From positions 1 to 64,000 of the forward strand of contig NZ_JASISO010000003.1 in NCBI RefSeq assembly GCF_030063135.1: 64,000 nt of DNA, given 5' to 3'. Made by a program: the position numbers and the translations under genes. Shown piece by piece: positions 35,162-43,599 of the stretch. The stretch's first letter is position 1. Every line of letters begins with the position of its first letter. Source of the stretch: Streptomyces sp. G-G2. GTDB lineage: Bacteria > Actinomycetota > Actinomycetes > Streptomycetales > Streptomycetaceae. Below the pieces are notes generated by a model. That model had not been told where the DNA came from. It ran no database searches and was given only the letters and a program-made list of their open reading frames with translations.

Positions 35162-35998
35162 ATGACCCCGCCTCGTCCCCCGCGGCAGACGAGCGCCGAA
35201 GACCTGCTGACCAGGCTCGGGCGGCTGACCGCGCAAGCACGCGAGCACGCCGAGTTCCAGCAGGCCAGGGTGGAGCTGGCCGAGGCACTGCAGCGCCGGA
35301 TGCTTCCGGACTCGCTGCCGGCCGTACCCGGACTGCGCACCGCCGCGCGCTACGCGCCCGCCCGGCACGGCCTGGACATCGGCGGGGACTGGTACGACGG
35401 GTTTCCGCTGCGCGGCGGCGCGCTGGGCTTCTCGCTGGGCGACGTACAGGGCCATGACGTCGAGGCCGCCGCTTTCATGGGGCAGGTCCGGATCGGCCTG
35501 CGCGCGGTGGCCGCGTCCGCCGCGGATCCCGGCGAAGTACTGAGCCGGGCCAATGACCTGCTGCTGTCGGTGGACACCGACCTCTTCGCGACCTGCAGTT
35601 TCCTCCGTTTCGATCCGCTGACCTGGGAGCTGGAAAGCGCCCGGGCGGGCCACGTGCCCGCGATCTGGGCGACCGTGGACGGGGAGTACGGCATCGATCT
35701 GGACGAGGGCGGCCTGCCCCTGGGGATGCTGGCGGGGTCGGTGTATCCGGTGACCCGGCGCAGGCTGGCCCGGGCGGGGGCGTTCGTCCTGGTCACCGAC
35801 GGGGTGGTGGAGGGTCCGACCTTCCCGATAGAGGAGGGGCTGGCCCGGGTGGCGGAGGTGGTCCGGGACGGCGCGGCCGCCGATCCCGGGGACCTGGCCG
35901 CCGAGGTGATGAAGGTGGCGGACTCCACCGGGCACGCCGACGACGCGGCGGTGCTCGTGCTCTGCCACGACGCGGCGGACGCGGTGGAGGGCTCATGA
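35162..35998 (+). CDS. SpoIIE-type PP2C serine/threonine phosphatase
   Basis: A 278-residue phosphatase. A short coiled segment (about residues 15-45) leads into the SpoIIE/PP2C domain: LQRRMLPDSLP, DIGGDWYDGF (metal Asp), FSLGDVQGHDVEAAAFMGQV, RAGHVPAIW, FVLVTDGVVEG and the final metal site DDAAVLVL. All metal-binding aspartates are present. These phosphatases dephosphorylate anti-anti-sigma factors in partner-switching pathways. There is no attached sensor (PAS/GAF) or kinase domain, so the neighbouring MASE1 membrane protein may provide sensing. The ATG has GGGAG about 10 bases upstream. Confidence 0.9.
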   Translation: MTPPRPPRQTSAEDLLTRLGRLTAQAREHAEFQQARVELAEALQRRMLPDSLPAVPGLRTAARYAPARHGLDIGGDWYDGFPLRGGALGFSLGDVQGHDVEAAAFMGQVRIGLRAVAASAADPGEVLSRANDLLLSVDTDLFATCSFLRFDPLTWELESARAGHVPAIWATVDGEYGIDLDEGGLPLGMLAGSVYPVTRRRLARAGAFVLVTDGVVEGPTFPIEEGLARVAEVVRDGAAADPGDLAAEVMKVADSTGHADDAAVLVLCHDAADAVEGS

Positions 35999-36081
35999 CG
36001 GCTGTTCGCTCCGGGTGAAGAAGTCGACCACCTCCGCGCCGACAGCGCGGACCGCCACCGAGCGCGGGAGCGGCCGGGGGC

Positions 36082-37155
36082 GTGTCACGTTCCGCCGTCG
36101 CGCGGGCACGGTGGTCTCATGGGTCGGTGCGCAACGCGGAGTGGCGACGTCTGCCCGGAGCGGTGCTCCGGATCCTCGCCGTGGCCGTCGCCTACTACGT
36201 GACGGGGCGGATCGGCCTGCTCCAGCGGGTGGAGGTCGACGGCGCGATCGTCACCCCCCTCTTCCTGCCCACGGGGATCGCGCTGAGCTGCCTGCTGCGG
36301 CTCGGACTGCGGGTCTGGCCGGGAATCGCCCTGGGTAGTTTCCTCGTCATCGAGACGCTCGGCTCCGTCGATCCCGGCGGTCTGCTGATCGTCGCGGGGA
36401 ACACCCTCGCCCCGGTCTGCGCCGCGCTGCTGCTGCGCCGGGTGGGCTTCCACTTCGCGCTGGACCGGCTGGGGGACGGGCTGGCCCTGGTCTTCCTCGG
36501 CGGCATGGTGCCGATGCTGATCAGCTCGACCGTCGGCGCCCTGGTGGTGATGGCGGCCAGCGGGCACACGTTCAGCGGGTTCTGGTCGTTCTGGGCGGCG
36601 TGGTGGGCCGGGGACGCCATGGGGGTCCTGGTGGTGACCCCGCTGCTCCTGCTCCTGCGCCGGTCGGCGCGGCTGCCCCGGGATCCGCTGTGGTGGCTGG
36701 AGGCGGCGCTGCTGATGGCCAGCGTGGTGATGGTCTCGCTGCTGGTGACGAGGAGTTCGCTGGACCTGCTCTTCCTCGTGTTCCCGCTGCTGATCTGGGC
36801 CGCGCTGCGGTTCCAGCTGGCCGGGGCCGCGCCGTGCGTGCTGCTGGTGTCCGTACTGGCCATCTCGGCGGCCACGGACCGGGTCGGGCCCTTCGCCGGG
36901 CGCACCCTCTTCGAGATCATGGTCAACCTCCAGGCCCTCAACGGTTCCGTGGCGCTGACCGGGCTGCTGCTCTCGGCGCTGGTCACCGAGCAGCAGACCG
37001 TCCGGGCACGGATCGAACAGGCCTGCCTGGAGATGGCCGAACTGGTGGACCGGCTCGTGCCCGGAGGGTCGTCGGGCAGCTGGCGGCCCTCCGACTGGGG
37101 CGACGGTCCGCAGGACGGCGCGGGCGACGACGGGTGCGGGCCCGGGAGCGGGTGA
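36082..37155 (+). CDS. MASE1-domain integral membrane sensor protein
   Basis: A 357-residue protein with eight or more hydrophobic segments through residue ~310 and a short polar Gly/Asp-rich tail. The MASE1 pattern is visible early: VAYYVTGRIGLL, then TPLFLPTGIALSCLLRLGLRV and PGIALGSFL. MASE1 normally forms the sensory membrane half of histidine kinases or diguanylate cyclases; here nothing follows it except a brief helical segment (EQQTVRARIEQACLEMAEL). It starts 83 bases after the SpoIIE-type phosphatase gene on the same strand, so the two may be a split receptor-effector. The start could be GTG 36082 or GTG 36127. Confidence 0.82.
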   Translation: MSRSAVARARWSHGSVRNAEWRRLPGAVLRILAVAVAYYVTGRIGLLQRVEVDGAIVTPLFLPTGIALSCLLRLGLRVWPGIALGSFLVIETLGSVDPGGLLIVAGNTLAPVCAALLLRRVGFHFALDRLGDGLALVFLGGMVPMLISSTVGALVVMAASGHTFSGFWSFWAAWWAGDAMGVLVVTPLLLLLRRSARLPRDPLWWLEAALLMASVVMVSLLVTRSSLDLLFLVFPLLIWAALRFQLAGAAPCVLLVSVLAISAATDRVGPFAGRTLFEIMVNLQALNGSVALTGLLLSALVTEQQTVRARIEQACLEMAELVDRLVPGGSSGSWRPSDWGDGPQDGAGDDGCGPGSG

Positions 37156-37181
37156 CGTGGCCGTGCGGCCGCACGGGTGAT

Positions 37182-37213
37182 TTGGCCGAACTTCACATAG
37201 CACCTATAGGTGC
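37182..37213 (+). promoter_or_regulatory. P450 promoter with a 14-bp palindrome on its -10 box
   Basis: TTGGCC (37182-37187), 17 bases and TATAGG (37205-37210) make a good -35/-10 pair. GCACCTATAGGTGC (37200-37213) is a perfect 14-bp palindrome covering the -10 box, so a repressor bound there would block RNA polymerase. A related imperfect repeat (AGGTGCCT/AGGCATCT) follows. Confidence 0.7.
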
Positions 37214-37265
37214 CTTAGGCATCTAATGGACTGGACGCCCGACCGATCGCTTGTGAGGTCAGCTG

Positions 37266-38459
37266 ATGACAGAACCCGCCGTCGCCTTTCCCCAGGACCG
37301 CACCTGTCCCTACCACCCGCCCACCGCCTACCAGCCGCTGCGCGAAGGACGGCCCCTCTCCCGGGTCACCCTCTTCGACGGCCGCTCCGTCTGGGTGGTC
37401 ACCGGCCACGCCGAGGCGCGCACCCTCCTGACCGATTCCCGGCTCTCCTCCGACCGCGAGAACGAGTCCTTTCCCACCGCCGTGGCGCGGCTGAAGGGCC
37501 TGCAGAGCCGCCGGGTCGCGCTGCTCGGCGTCGACGACCCCGAGCACAACACCCAGCGCCGGATGCTGATCCCCAGCTTCTCCCTCAGGCGGACCGCCGC
37601 GCTGCGCCCGCAGATCCAGGAGACCGTGGAGCGGCTGATCGACGCCATGGTCGAGAACGGCCCGAGCGCCGAACTCGTCAGCGCCTTCGCCCTGCCCGTG
37701 CCCTCCATGGTGATCTGCTCCCTGCTGGGGGTCCCGTACGCCGACCACGACTTCTTCGAGGCCCAGTCGCGCCGACTGCTGCGCGGCCGGGACGCCACCG
37801 AGATCGAGGCGGCCCGGGACGCGCTCAACACGTACCTCGGCGACCTGATCGACCGGAAGCAGGCGGAACCCGGCGGCGACGGACTGCTCGACGAGCTGAT
37901 CGAAGAGCGGCTGGCCACGGGGCAGGTGGACCGGCGCGAACTCGTCGACCTGGCCACCATCCTGCTGATCGCCGGACACGAGACCACCGCCAACATGATC
38001 TCGCTCGGCACCTTCACCCTGCTGAACCATCCCGAGCAGCTGGCCGAACTGCGGGCCGAGCCGGAACTGATGCCCGCCGCCGTCGAGGAACTGCTGCGGT
38101 TCCTGTCGATCGCGGACGGCATGCTGCGGGTCGCCGCCGTCGACATCGACATCGCCGGGGTGACCATCCGCAAGGACGACGGGGTGGTCTTCGCCACCTC
38201 GGTCATCAACCGCGACGAGTCCGCCTACCCGGCGCCCGACGCCCTGGACTGGCACCGGTCCGCCCGCCACCACGTCGCCTTCGGCTTCGGGATCCACCAG
38301 TGCCTGGGTCAGAACCTGGCCCGCGCCGAGATGGAGATCGCCCTGGGCGCCCTCTTCGAACGGCTGCCGGGGCTGCGCCTCGCGGCGCCCGCCGAGCGGA
38401 TCCCCTTCAAACCCGGAGACACCATCCAGGGGATGATCGAACTCCCCGTGGCCTGGTGA
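37266..38459 (+). CDS. Cytochrome P450, CYP105-like
   Basis: A 397-residue soluble P450. GAGG lies 7 bases before the ATG. The oxygen-binding helix is IAGHETTANM (Ala236-Thr240), the ExxR pair is in EELLR, and the haem loop is FGFGIHQCLGQ with ligand Cys346. The N-terminal FPQDRTCPYHPPTAYQPLRE and LSSDRENESFP segments are characteristic of the CYP105 group, known for broad xenobiotic and secondary-metabolite hydroxylation. A 3Fe-4S ferredoxin follows directly and should deliver electrons. No ferredoxin reductase or biosynthetic cluster is adjacent. Expression is probably repressor-controlled. Confidence 0.94.
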   Translation: MTEPAVAFPQDRTCPYHPPTAYQPLREGRPLSRVTLFDGRSVWVVTGHAEARTLLTDSRLSSDRENESFPTAVARLKGLQSRRVALLGVDDPEHNTQRRMLIPSFSLRRTAALRPQIQETVERLIDAMVENGPSAELVSAFALPVPSMVICSLLGVPYADHDFFEAQSRRLLRGRDATEIEAARDALNTYLGDLIDRKQAEPGGDGLLDELIEERLATGQVDRRELVDLATILLIAGHETTANMISLGTFTLLNHPEQLAELRAEPELMPAAVEELLRFLSIADGMLRVAAVDIDIAGVTIRKDDGVVFATSVINRDESAYPAPDALDWHRSARHHVAFGFGIHQCLGQNLARAEMEIALGALFERLPGLRLAAPAERIPFKPGDTIQGMIELPVAW

Positions 38460-38467
38460 GCGCCGCC

Positions 38468-38668
38468 ATGGCCTTCGACATCACCATCGACAAGGACGTC
38501 TGCATCGGCGCCGGACAGTGCGCCCTGACCGCCCCCGCCGTCTTCACCCAGGACGACGACGGCCTGAGCGAACTGCTGCCGGGGAAGGAGGACGGCAGCG
38601 GCAGCCCACTGGTCCGGGAGGCCGCCCGCGCCTGTCCCGTACAGGCCATCGTGGTGCGTCCCGTCTGA
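38468..38668 (+). CDS. [3Fe-4S] ferredoxin partner of the P450
   Basis: A 66-residue ferredoxin. Cluster ligands are the two cysteines of VCIGAGQCAL (C-x5-C) and the C-P of RACPVQAI; the missing fourth cysteine is usual for the 3Fe-4S proteins serving CYP105 enzymes. GGTGAG lies about 9 bases before ATG 38468; an in-frame GTG at 38456 overlaps the P450 stop (GTGA) and would add four residues. Either way the pair is co-transcribed and coupled. Confidence 0.92.
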   Translation: MAFDITIDKDVCIGAGQCALTAPAVFTQDDDGLSELLPGKEDGSGSPLVREAARACPVQAIVVRPV

Positions 38669-38765
38669 GGCCGGGCCCCTCCGGTCGCCGGGCCCCGGCT
38701 GGCGGCCGTAGGGCCCGGCCTCGCATGATGGTGCTGCCGCACTGACCACCACCCCAGGAGCACCG

Positions 38766-39104
38766 ATGGCGAGCCGGGTCCACCAACCGCTGGAGAACGA
38801 GGAGTTCGACTTCATCCTCGGACACGTCCCCGGGCCGGTCCTCGCGTACTTCACCGGGACCTGGCCCAAGGTCGCCGCGGTGTGCAAGGAGACGGACGCG
38901 CTCGTACGGGAGGCCGCCGACGCGTACGAGGGCCGGCTGACCGCCGTCAAGGCGGACATGACCCGCTGCCCGGGGCCCACCAGCCGCTACGGCGTGACCA
39001 GCGCGCCCTGGTTCGTCCTGCTCCGGGACGGCGAGGTGCTGGCCGCCCGGGAAGGGTCGCTGGACCGGGCCGGGCTCGAGGAGTTCCTGGACGCGTCCCT
39101 CTAG
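38766..39104 (+). CDS. Thioredoxin-fold protein lacking the CXXC motif
   Basis: A 112-residue protein. AGGAG precedes the ATG. The fold is suggested by VLAYFTGTWPKVAAVCKETD in the position of the thioredoxin active-site strand and helix, LTAVKADMTRCPGPTSRYGV with the conserved Asp, and TSAPWFVLLRDGEVL with the cis-proline. Where thioredoxin has WCGPC this protein has WPKV, so it cannot do dithiol exchange; one cysteine lies five residues further on. It may act as a scaffold or chaperone-like thioredoxin. Its stop and that of the opposing sigma gene share one CTAG. Confidence 0.78.
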   Translation: MASRVHQPLENEEFDFILGHVPGPVLAYFTGTWPKVAAVCKETDALVREAADAYEGRLTAVKADMTRCPGPTSRYGVTSAPWFVLLRDGEVLAAREGSLDRAGLEEFLDASL

Positions 39105-40393
39105 ACCGTCCCCCGCGGAGTCTGCCCGGGCTGCCGGGCCTGCTCGGTCTGCCCGGTCTGCTCGGCCCGGCGCAGCAGCAGGGACCGCTCCCGCGCGTTG
39201 CGGGTCAGCTCCGCGGCCCGGGTGAACTCCGCCCGGGCTTCGGCGGTCCGGCCCAGCCGCGCCAGCAGATCGCCCCGGACGCTGGGCAGCAGGTGGTACG
39301 CCCGCAGTACGGGCGCCTCCGCCACGGCGTCCACCACGGCCAGGCCCGCCGCCGGGCCCTCGGCCATCGACACGGCCACGGCCCGGTTCAGCTCCACCAC
39401 CGGGGACGGCACGAGCGCCGCGAGCCGCTCGTAGAGGGCGGCGATCGCCCGCCAGTCGGTCTCCTCGTAGGTACGGGCCCGCGCGTGGCAGGCGGCGATG
39501 GCGGCCTGCAGCGCGTACGGTCCGGGCGCGCCGCCCAGCGCGCCCGCCGCCGTCAGCGCCGCGAACCCGCGCCGGATCAGCAGCTGGTCCCAGCGCGAAC
39601 GCCGCTGGTCGGCGAGGAGGACCGGACGGCCCTCGGGGTCGGTGCGGGCCGCCGTGCGCGAGGCCTGGATCTCCAGCAGCGCCGCCAGCGCGTGCGCCTC
39701 CGCCTCCTTCGGCATCAGCGCGGCGAGCTGCCGGGCCAGCCGCAGCGCGTCCTCGCAGAGCGCGGGGCGGATCAGATCGTCGCCCACGGTCGCCGAGTAA
39801 CCCTCGTTGAAGATGAGGTAGATGACCTCCAGGACCCCGGCGAGCCGCTTGGCCCGCTCGGGACCGTACGGCACCTCGAACGGCACGCCCGCCTTGGCCA
39901 GGGACCGCTTCGCGCGGACGACGCGCTGGGCGACGGTGGCCTCCGGGGCGAGGAAGGCCCGGGCGATCTCGTCCGTGGTCAGCCCGCCCAGCAGCCGCAG
40001 GGTGAGCGCGATCCGGGCGTCCGGGGGCAGCACCGGATGGCACGCGGTGAAGATCAGCCGGAGCAGGTCGTCGTCGATGTCGTCCGGGCCGGCCGGTTCG
40101 GGATCGCAGGCCGCCTCGTCCAGGTCGCGGCCCAGCACGGCGAGTTTGCGGGCGTACGTCTCGCGGCGGCGCACCAGGTCGACGGCCCGGCGACGGGCGG
40201 TGGTGGTCAGCCAGGCCGCCGGATTCTCCGGCACGCCGGTGCGCGGCCACTGCTCCAGCGCTTCGACGAGGGCGTCCTGCGCGATCTCCTCGGCCAGTCC
40301 GACGTCCCGCACGATCCGCGCGGCCGAGGCGATGATCCGCGCGGATTCGATCCGGAAGACGGTTTCCACCGTGTTGTCTGTCCTCACGGCCAC
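39101..40393 (-). CDS. ECF42-type sigma factor with C-terminal TPR extension
   Basis: A 430-residue sigma factor. Region 2 is at about 10-75 (ASAARIVRDVGLAEEIAQDA, WLTTTARRRAVDLVRRR) and region 4 at about 115-175 (LRLLGGLTTDEIARAFLAPE, ATVAQRVVRAKRSL). The long C-terminal part is helical, TPR-like, and includes VIYLIFNEGYSA and YALQAAIAACHARA. These are hallmarks of the ECF42 group, which has no anti-sigma factor and instead neighbours DGPF-domain proteins; one such gene lies 75 bases upstream on the same strand. The C-terminal domain is needed for activity in studied members. The start is uncertain between GTG 40393 and GTG 40387. Confidence 0.9.
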   Translation of the reverse strand: MAVRTDNTVETVFRIESARIIASAARIVRDVGLAEEIAQDALVEALEQWPRTGVPENPAAWLTTTARRRAVDLVRRRETYARKLAVLGRDLDEAACDPEPAGPDDIDDDLLRLIFTACHPVLPPDARIALTLRLLGGLTTDEIARAFLAPEATVAQRVVRAKRSLAKAGVPFEVPYGPERAKRLAGVLEVIYLIFNEGYSATVGDDLIRPALCEDALRLARQLAALMPKEAEAHALAALLEIQASRTAARTDPEGRPVLLADQRRSRWDQLLIRRGFAALTAAGALGGAPGPYALQAAIAACHARARTYEETDWRAIAALYERLAALVPSPVVELNRAVAVSMAEGPAAGLAVVDAVAEAPVLRAYHLLPSVRGDLLARLGRTAEARAEFTRAAELTRNARERSLLLRRAEQTGQTEQARQPGQTPRGTV

Positions 40394-40468
40394 CCATCAG
40401 AGCACCCCGCGGCCCGGCCCGGCAACACGGCCGGGCCGGGCCGCACGGGGCGGGCGCGCCGGGGCGGC

Positions 40469-40825
40469 TCAGCCCTCGGCGATCTCGCGGACCTCGCAGG
40501 TGATCGTCCAGTAGTCCTCGTGGACCGCGAGGAACCGCTTGGTCCACTCGATCGCCTCGGGCAGGTCCTTGGCCTGCATCAGCGCGTAGCCGCCGACGAC
40601 TTCCTTGGCCTCGGTGAAGGGGCCGTCGACGACCGAGGCCCGGCCGCCCTCCCAGAGCACCCGGGCGCCCTGGGTACTGGGGGTGAGACCAGCCGTGTCG
40701 AGCAGGACTCCGGCCTTCGTCATCTCCTCGATGAGGACCCCCATGCGCTCCATCAGGGCGTCGCTGGGGCCCTCGGCCGGGGCGTTGACCTCGTCGAGGC
40801 GGATCATCGAAAGGAAGCGGGGCAT
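40469..40825 (-). CDS. DGPF-domain (YCII-related) protein
   Basis: A 118-residue protein with the eponymous motif in SVVDGPFTEAKEVVGGYALM, after a start MPRFLSMIRLDE. AAGGAG six bases before the ATG sets the start. DGPF proteins form a dimeric ferredoxin-like fold related to YciI and are the standard genomic partners and regulatory targets of ECF42 sigma factors. It is first in a probable two-gene unit with the sigma gene. The biochemical role is unknown. Confidence 0.92.
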   Translation of the reverse strand: MPRFLSMIRLDEVNAPAEGPSDALMERMGVLIEEMTKAGVLLDTAGLTPSTQGARVLWEGGRASVVDGPFTEAKEVVGGYALMQAKDLPEAIEWTKRFLAVHEDYWTITCEVREIAEG

Positions 40826-40969
40826 GGCGTACTCCTTGGTGCGGTTCCGTGCGGGGCGGAGGATTCTCCCCGCCTCTCACTCATACGTCGAACGGCGGGC
40901 GGCGGGATCGACACGCGCCGGAGCATTCTTTTCGCGGATCTCCCGGTGCCCCGGTGATTGACTGGGCCC

Positions 40970-41659
40970 ATGCCGCTGGAGAACTACGGAGTACTGTCCG
41001 GAACCCTGCACCGCCACTTCCGCGACGAGCCCGACACGCAGGGCCGCTGGTTCCACGTCCACCTGGAGGTGGACACCCCCGCGGGGCGCTACGCGTGCGC
41101 CGTCGACGTGGACAGCAAGCACTCGGCCACGGGCGTGCAGTGGAAGGTGTTCACGCTCTTCCCCTCGATCCTGGAACCGGTGGACGCGCCGGCCCCGGGC
41201 TACCACGACCTGGCCCGCGCCTCCGGCTCCGGCGCGCTCGACTACCTCCGGCACCCGGCGCTGGCCGACCGGACCGGCTGTCTCTTCGTACGCCGTCCAC
41301 CGGGCTGGATGCGCGCGCTCCTGGACCGGCTGAGCCCCCCGCGGCCGTGGGTCTCCGGTTCCTACCTGGAGGCCTCGCAGGCGCTGGAGCCGCTGCTCGT
41401 GCCCGGGCGGCAGGTGCTGATCTTCGGCGAGCCCTTCGACGAGGGGCTCGGCATGCACAACATCCACCAGAACCAGGGCGATCCCCGGGACAGCCAGTGG
41501 TGGGAGGACAACGGGGTCTGGCAGGACGGCGCGACCCTCGTCCGCCGCGAGGACGGGCGGTACGACGTGTTCCTGTCCCGCTTCTCCAGCCAGGCGGACG
41601 CGACCGACCCGGACGGACACCCGGTCTACGGACACCCGGTCTACGGACACCCGGTCTAG
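40970..41659 (+). CDS. DUF2278 family protein
   Basis: A 229-residue protein. Start at ATG 40970 (MPLENYGVLSG), the invariant DUF2278 opening. Other marks are HVHLEVDTPAGRYACAVDVD, LDYLRHPAL, and IFGEPFDEGLGMHNIHQNQG close to the C-terminus. The histidines and asparagines of that last motif suggest a metal or catalytic site; no reaction is established for the family. The last residues GHPVYGHPVYGHPV come from three 15-bp tandem repeats, the final copy of which ends in the stop codon. Its upstream region is shared with the divergent DGPF-ECF42 unit. Confidence 0.9.
   Translation: MPLENYGVLSGTLHRHFRDEPDTQGRWFHVHLEVDTPAGRYACAVDVDSKHSATGVQWKVFTLFPSILEPVDAPAPGYHDLARASGSGALDYLRHPALADRTGCLFVRRPPGWMRALLDRLSPPRPWVSGSYLEASQALEPLLVPGRQVLIFGEPFDEGLGMHNIHQNQGDPRDSQWWEDNGVWQDGATLVRREDGRYDVFLSRFSSQADATDPDGHPVYGHPVYGHPV
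41615..41659 (+). repeat. Three 15-bp tandem repeats ending the DUF2278 gene
   Basis: GGACACCCGGTCTAC occurs at 41615-41629 and 41630-41644. The third copy (41645-41659) differs only in its last base, TAG for TAC, which creates the stop codon. Confidence 0.93.
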
Positions 41660-41773
41660 CGCATACTTCAAAACCCCGCCCGGCCCGCGATGCCCGGCAC
41701 CGCGCCTCGCCGCACCGCGTTCGCTCCGGCTCCCGCCCGGGGCCGGCCCGTCGGCCGTCGGTCCGGGCTCCGC

Positions 41774-42175
41774 TCACGCGGCGTCCGGGCGGCGGAGCGC
41801 GACCGAAGCGCACAGCGCGGCCAGCGGCAGTTCCGCGCACAGCGCCAGGACCAGCGCCGTCACCCGGGCGTCGCCCGCCGCCGACGTCGTGACGTCGAAC
41901 CACGCGTCCAGCACCAGGACGGCCGCCGTCGCCGCGGCCAGCGCCCCGGCCCGCGGATCGCGGCGCCGCAGGAGCAGGCCCGTACCGGCCAGGCCGCCCG
42001 CCAGCAGGACGTCCAGCCCGATCCACGCGGTGGACCAGTGGGAGACCTCCACCGTGTGGGGCAGCGTCCTCGACAGCACCACGATCCACGGCACCAGTGC
42101 CATCCCGGCCGCGGTGCACACCGTGGCCGCGCGAGGGGCGCGGCGGGCCGGGAACCGGGGGGCGATGAGCGTCAT
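41774..42175 (-). CDS. Small membrane protein of unknown function
   Basis: A 133-residue protein with four hydrophobic segments: AATVCTAAGMALVPWIVVLS, STAWIGLDVLLAGGLAGTGLLL, AGALAAATAAVLVLDAWFDV and VTALVLALCAELPLAALCAS. A D-A-W-F-D-V stretch in the third is a typical feature of small actinobacterial membrane proteins, but I do not recognise the family. The ATG at 42175 follows GGAG in the reverse strand. It is divergent from the kinase operon. Confidence 0.72.
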   Translation of the reverse strand: MTLIAPRFPARRAPRAATVCTAAGMALVPWIVVLSRTLPHTVEVSHWSTAWIGLDVLLAGGLAGTGLLLRRRDPRAGALAAATAAVLVLDAWFDVTTSAAGDARVTALVLALCAELPLAALCASVALRRPDAA

Positions 42176-42339
42176 GAGGGGGGAACTCCTTCCGGCCCGG
42201 GGTCCGTCCGCCGGGCACGGTGACCACTCTGCTGACCGGGGCGCCCCGGGTCACTGGCGGCACTGTCCGTAGTGGGGGTGGTGCTGACTACACCCCCGAC
42301 CGGGTACCAGGGTGGTGTCAGGTCCCTGACCAGTGCGCC

Positions 42340-42351
42340 TACCGTAGGGGC
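42340..42351 (+). promoter_or_regulatory. -10 box for a leaderless kinase-operon transcript
   Basis: TACCGT (42340-42345) is followed by six bases and the ATG at 42352. Just upstream, TCAGG-TC-CCTGA (42318-42329) is a short palindrome near the -35 region that a response regulator could use. Confidence 0.55.
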
Positions 42352-43599
42352 ATGGCATCTCCCGGCGCGCTGCGGCGCACCTGCACCTGGATCGCCGGGC
42401 ACACGCCGTGGTCGGCCTGGGCCCGGCGCAACACGGTCTTCACCATCGCCGCCGTCCCGCCCGCCCTGCCCGTCGCGGGCTCCGTCACCTGCATGATCCT
42501 GGCTCCCGGGCAGACCCCGGCCCTCCTGGCCCTGCTGCTGCTCCTCGGTCCCTCGCTCACCCGGCTCCAACGGAGCAGGCTCTGGTCGGTGTTGGCGGTG
42601 GACCTGCCCGAGGTCCGCCACGCGCGGCCCTGGTGGACCCCGCGCGGCGTGCTGGAACGGCTGCGCGCCGAATCGACCTGGCGGCAGTACGGGTACCACC
42701 TCCTGGTCAACCCGCTGGCGGGCCTGGCCGGGGGAGTCGTCGTCCTCGGCTGGGCCGCCGGAGCCGCCTGGGCCAGCGTGTTCGCCTGGTCCTGGATGCT
42801 GCCCTTCGACGCCCGTGACACCGGCTGGACCGGCGACGAGGTGCTGCTCACCGTCCTGGGCGGGCTGCTCCTGCTCACCGCGCCCTGGGTGGCGGCCGCC
42901 GTCGCCCGCCTCGACACCTCCCTCGCCCGCACGCTCCTCGGACCCAACCGGGCCCGGGAACTGGAACGCCGGGTCGAGGACCTCGCCGAGAGCCGGGCCG
43001 GCGTCCTCGACGCCGCCGACCTCGAACGCCGCCGCATCGAACGGGACTTGCACGACGGCGCCCAGCAGCGGCTGGTCTCCCTCGCCATGAACCTGGGCAT
43101 CGCCCGCGCCACCCTCACCGGTCTGCCGCCCGAGGCGAGGGCCGTCATCGACGAGGCGCACCGCGAGGCCAAGGAAGCCATCGAGGAACTCAACGGCCTG
43201 GTCCGCGGCCTGCATCCGGCGGTCCTGGAGGACCGCGGCCTCGACGCGGCCCTCTCCGGGATCGCCGCCCGGGCCCCGCTGCCCGTCGAGCTGACGGTGG
43301 AACTCGCCGAGCGGCCCGGTCCCACCGTCGAGGCCGTCGCCTACTTCGTCGTCTCCGAGGCCCTCGCCAACGTCGCCAAACACGCCCGGGCCGGCCGCTG
43401 CCGGGTCGAGGCCCGGCGCCACGCCGACCGGCTGCGCATCACCGTCACCGACGACGGGGTGGGCGGCGCCGACCCGGCGCGCGGCACCGGACTGGTGGGC
43501 CTGCGCAAGCGCGTGGGATCCGTCGACGGAAACATCGTGATCAACAGCCCCCTCGGGGGACCGACCGTAGTGACTGTGGAGCTGCCGTGCGCGCTGTGA
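42352..43599 (+). CDS. Sensor histidine kinase (HisKA_3 type)
   Basis: A 415-residue membrane kinase. The N-terminal ~210 residues hold four hydrophobic segments in two pairs (around 30-60 and 120-185) with a cytoplasmic loop between, so sensing is probably within or near the membrane. A coiled linker leads to the phospho-acceptor His234 in RRRIERDLHDGAQQRL. The ATPase domain has EALANVAKHA (N box), TDDGVGGAD (G1) and GTGLVGLRKRV (G2). The partner regulator overlaps it by 13 bases. The layout is like LiaS/VraS-type envelope-stress kinases. Confidence 0.93.
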   Translation: MASPGALRRTCTWIAGHTPWSAWARRNTVFTIAAVPPALPVAGSVTCMILAPGQTPALLALLLLLGPSLTRLQRSRLWSVLAVDLPEVRHARPWWTPRGVLERLRAESTWRQYGYHLLVNPLAGLAGGVVVLGWAAGAAWASVFAWSWMLPFDARDTGWTGDEVLLTVLGGLLLLTAPWVAAAVARLDTSLARTLLGPNRARELERRVEDLAESRAGVLDAADLERRRIERDLHDGAQQRLVSLAMNLGIARATLTGLPPEARAVIDEAHREAKEAIEELNGLVRGLHPAVLEDRGLDAALSGIAARAPLPVELTVELAERPGPTVEAVAYFVVSEALANVAKHARAGRCRVEARRHADRLRITVTDDGVGGADPARGTGLVGLRKRVGSVDGNIVINSPLGGPTVVTVELPCAL

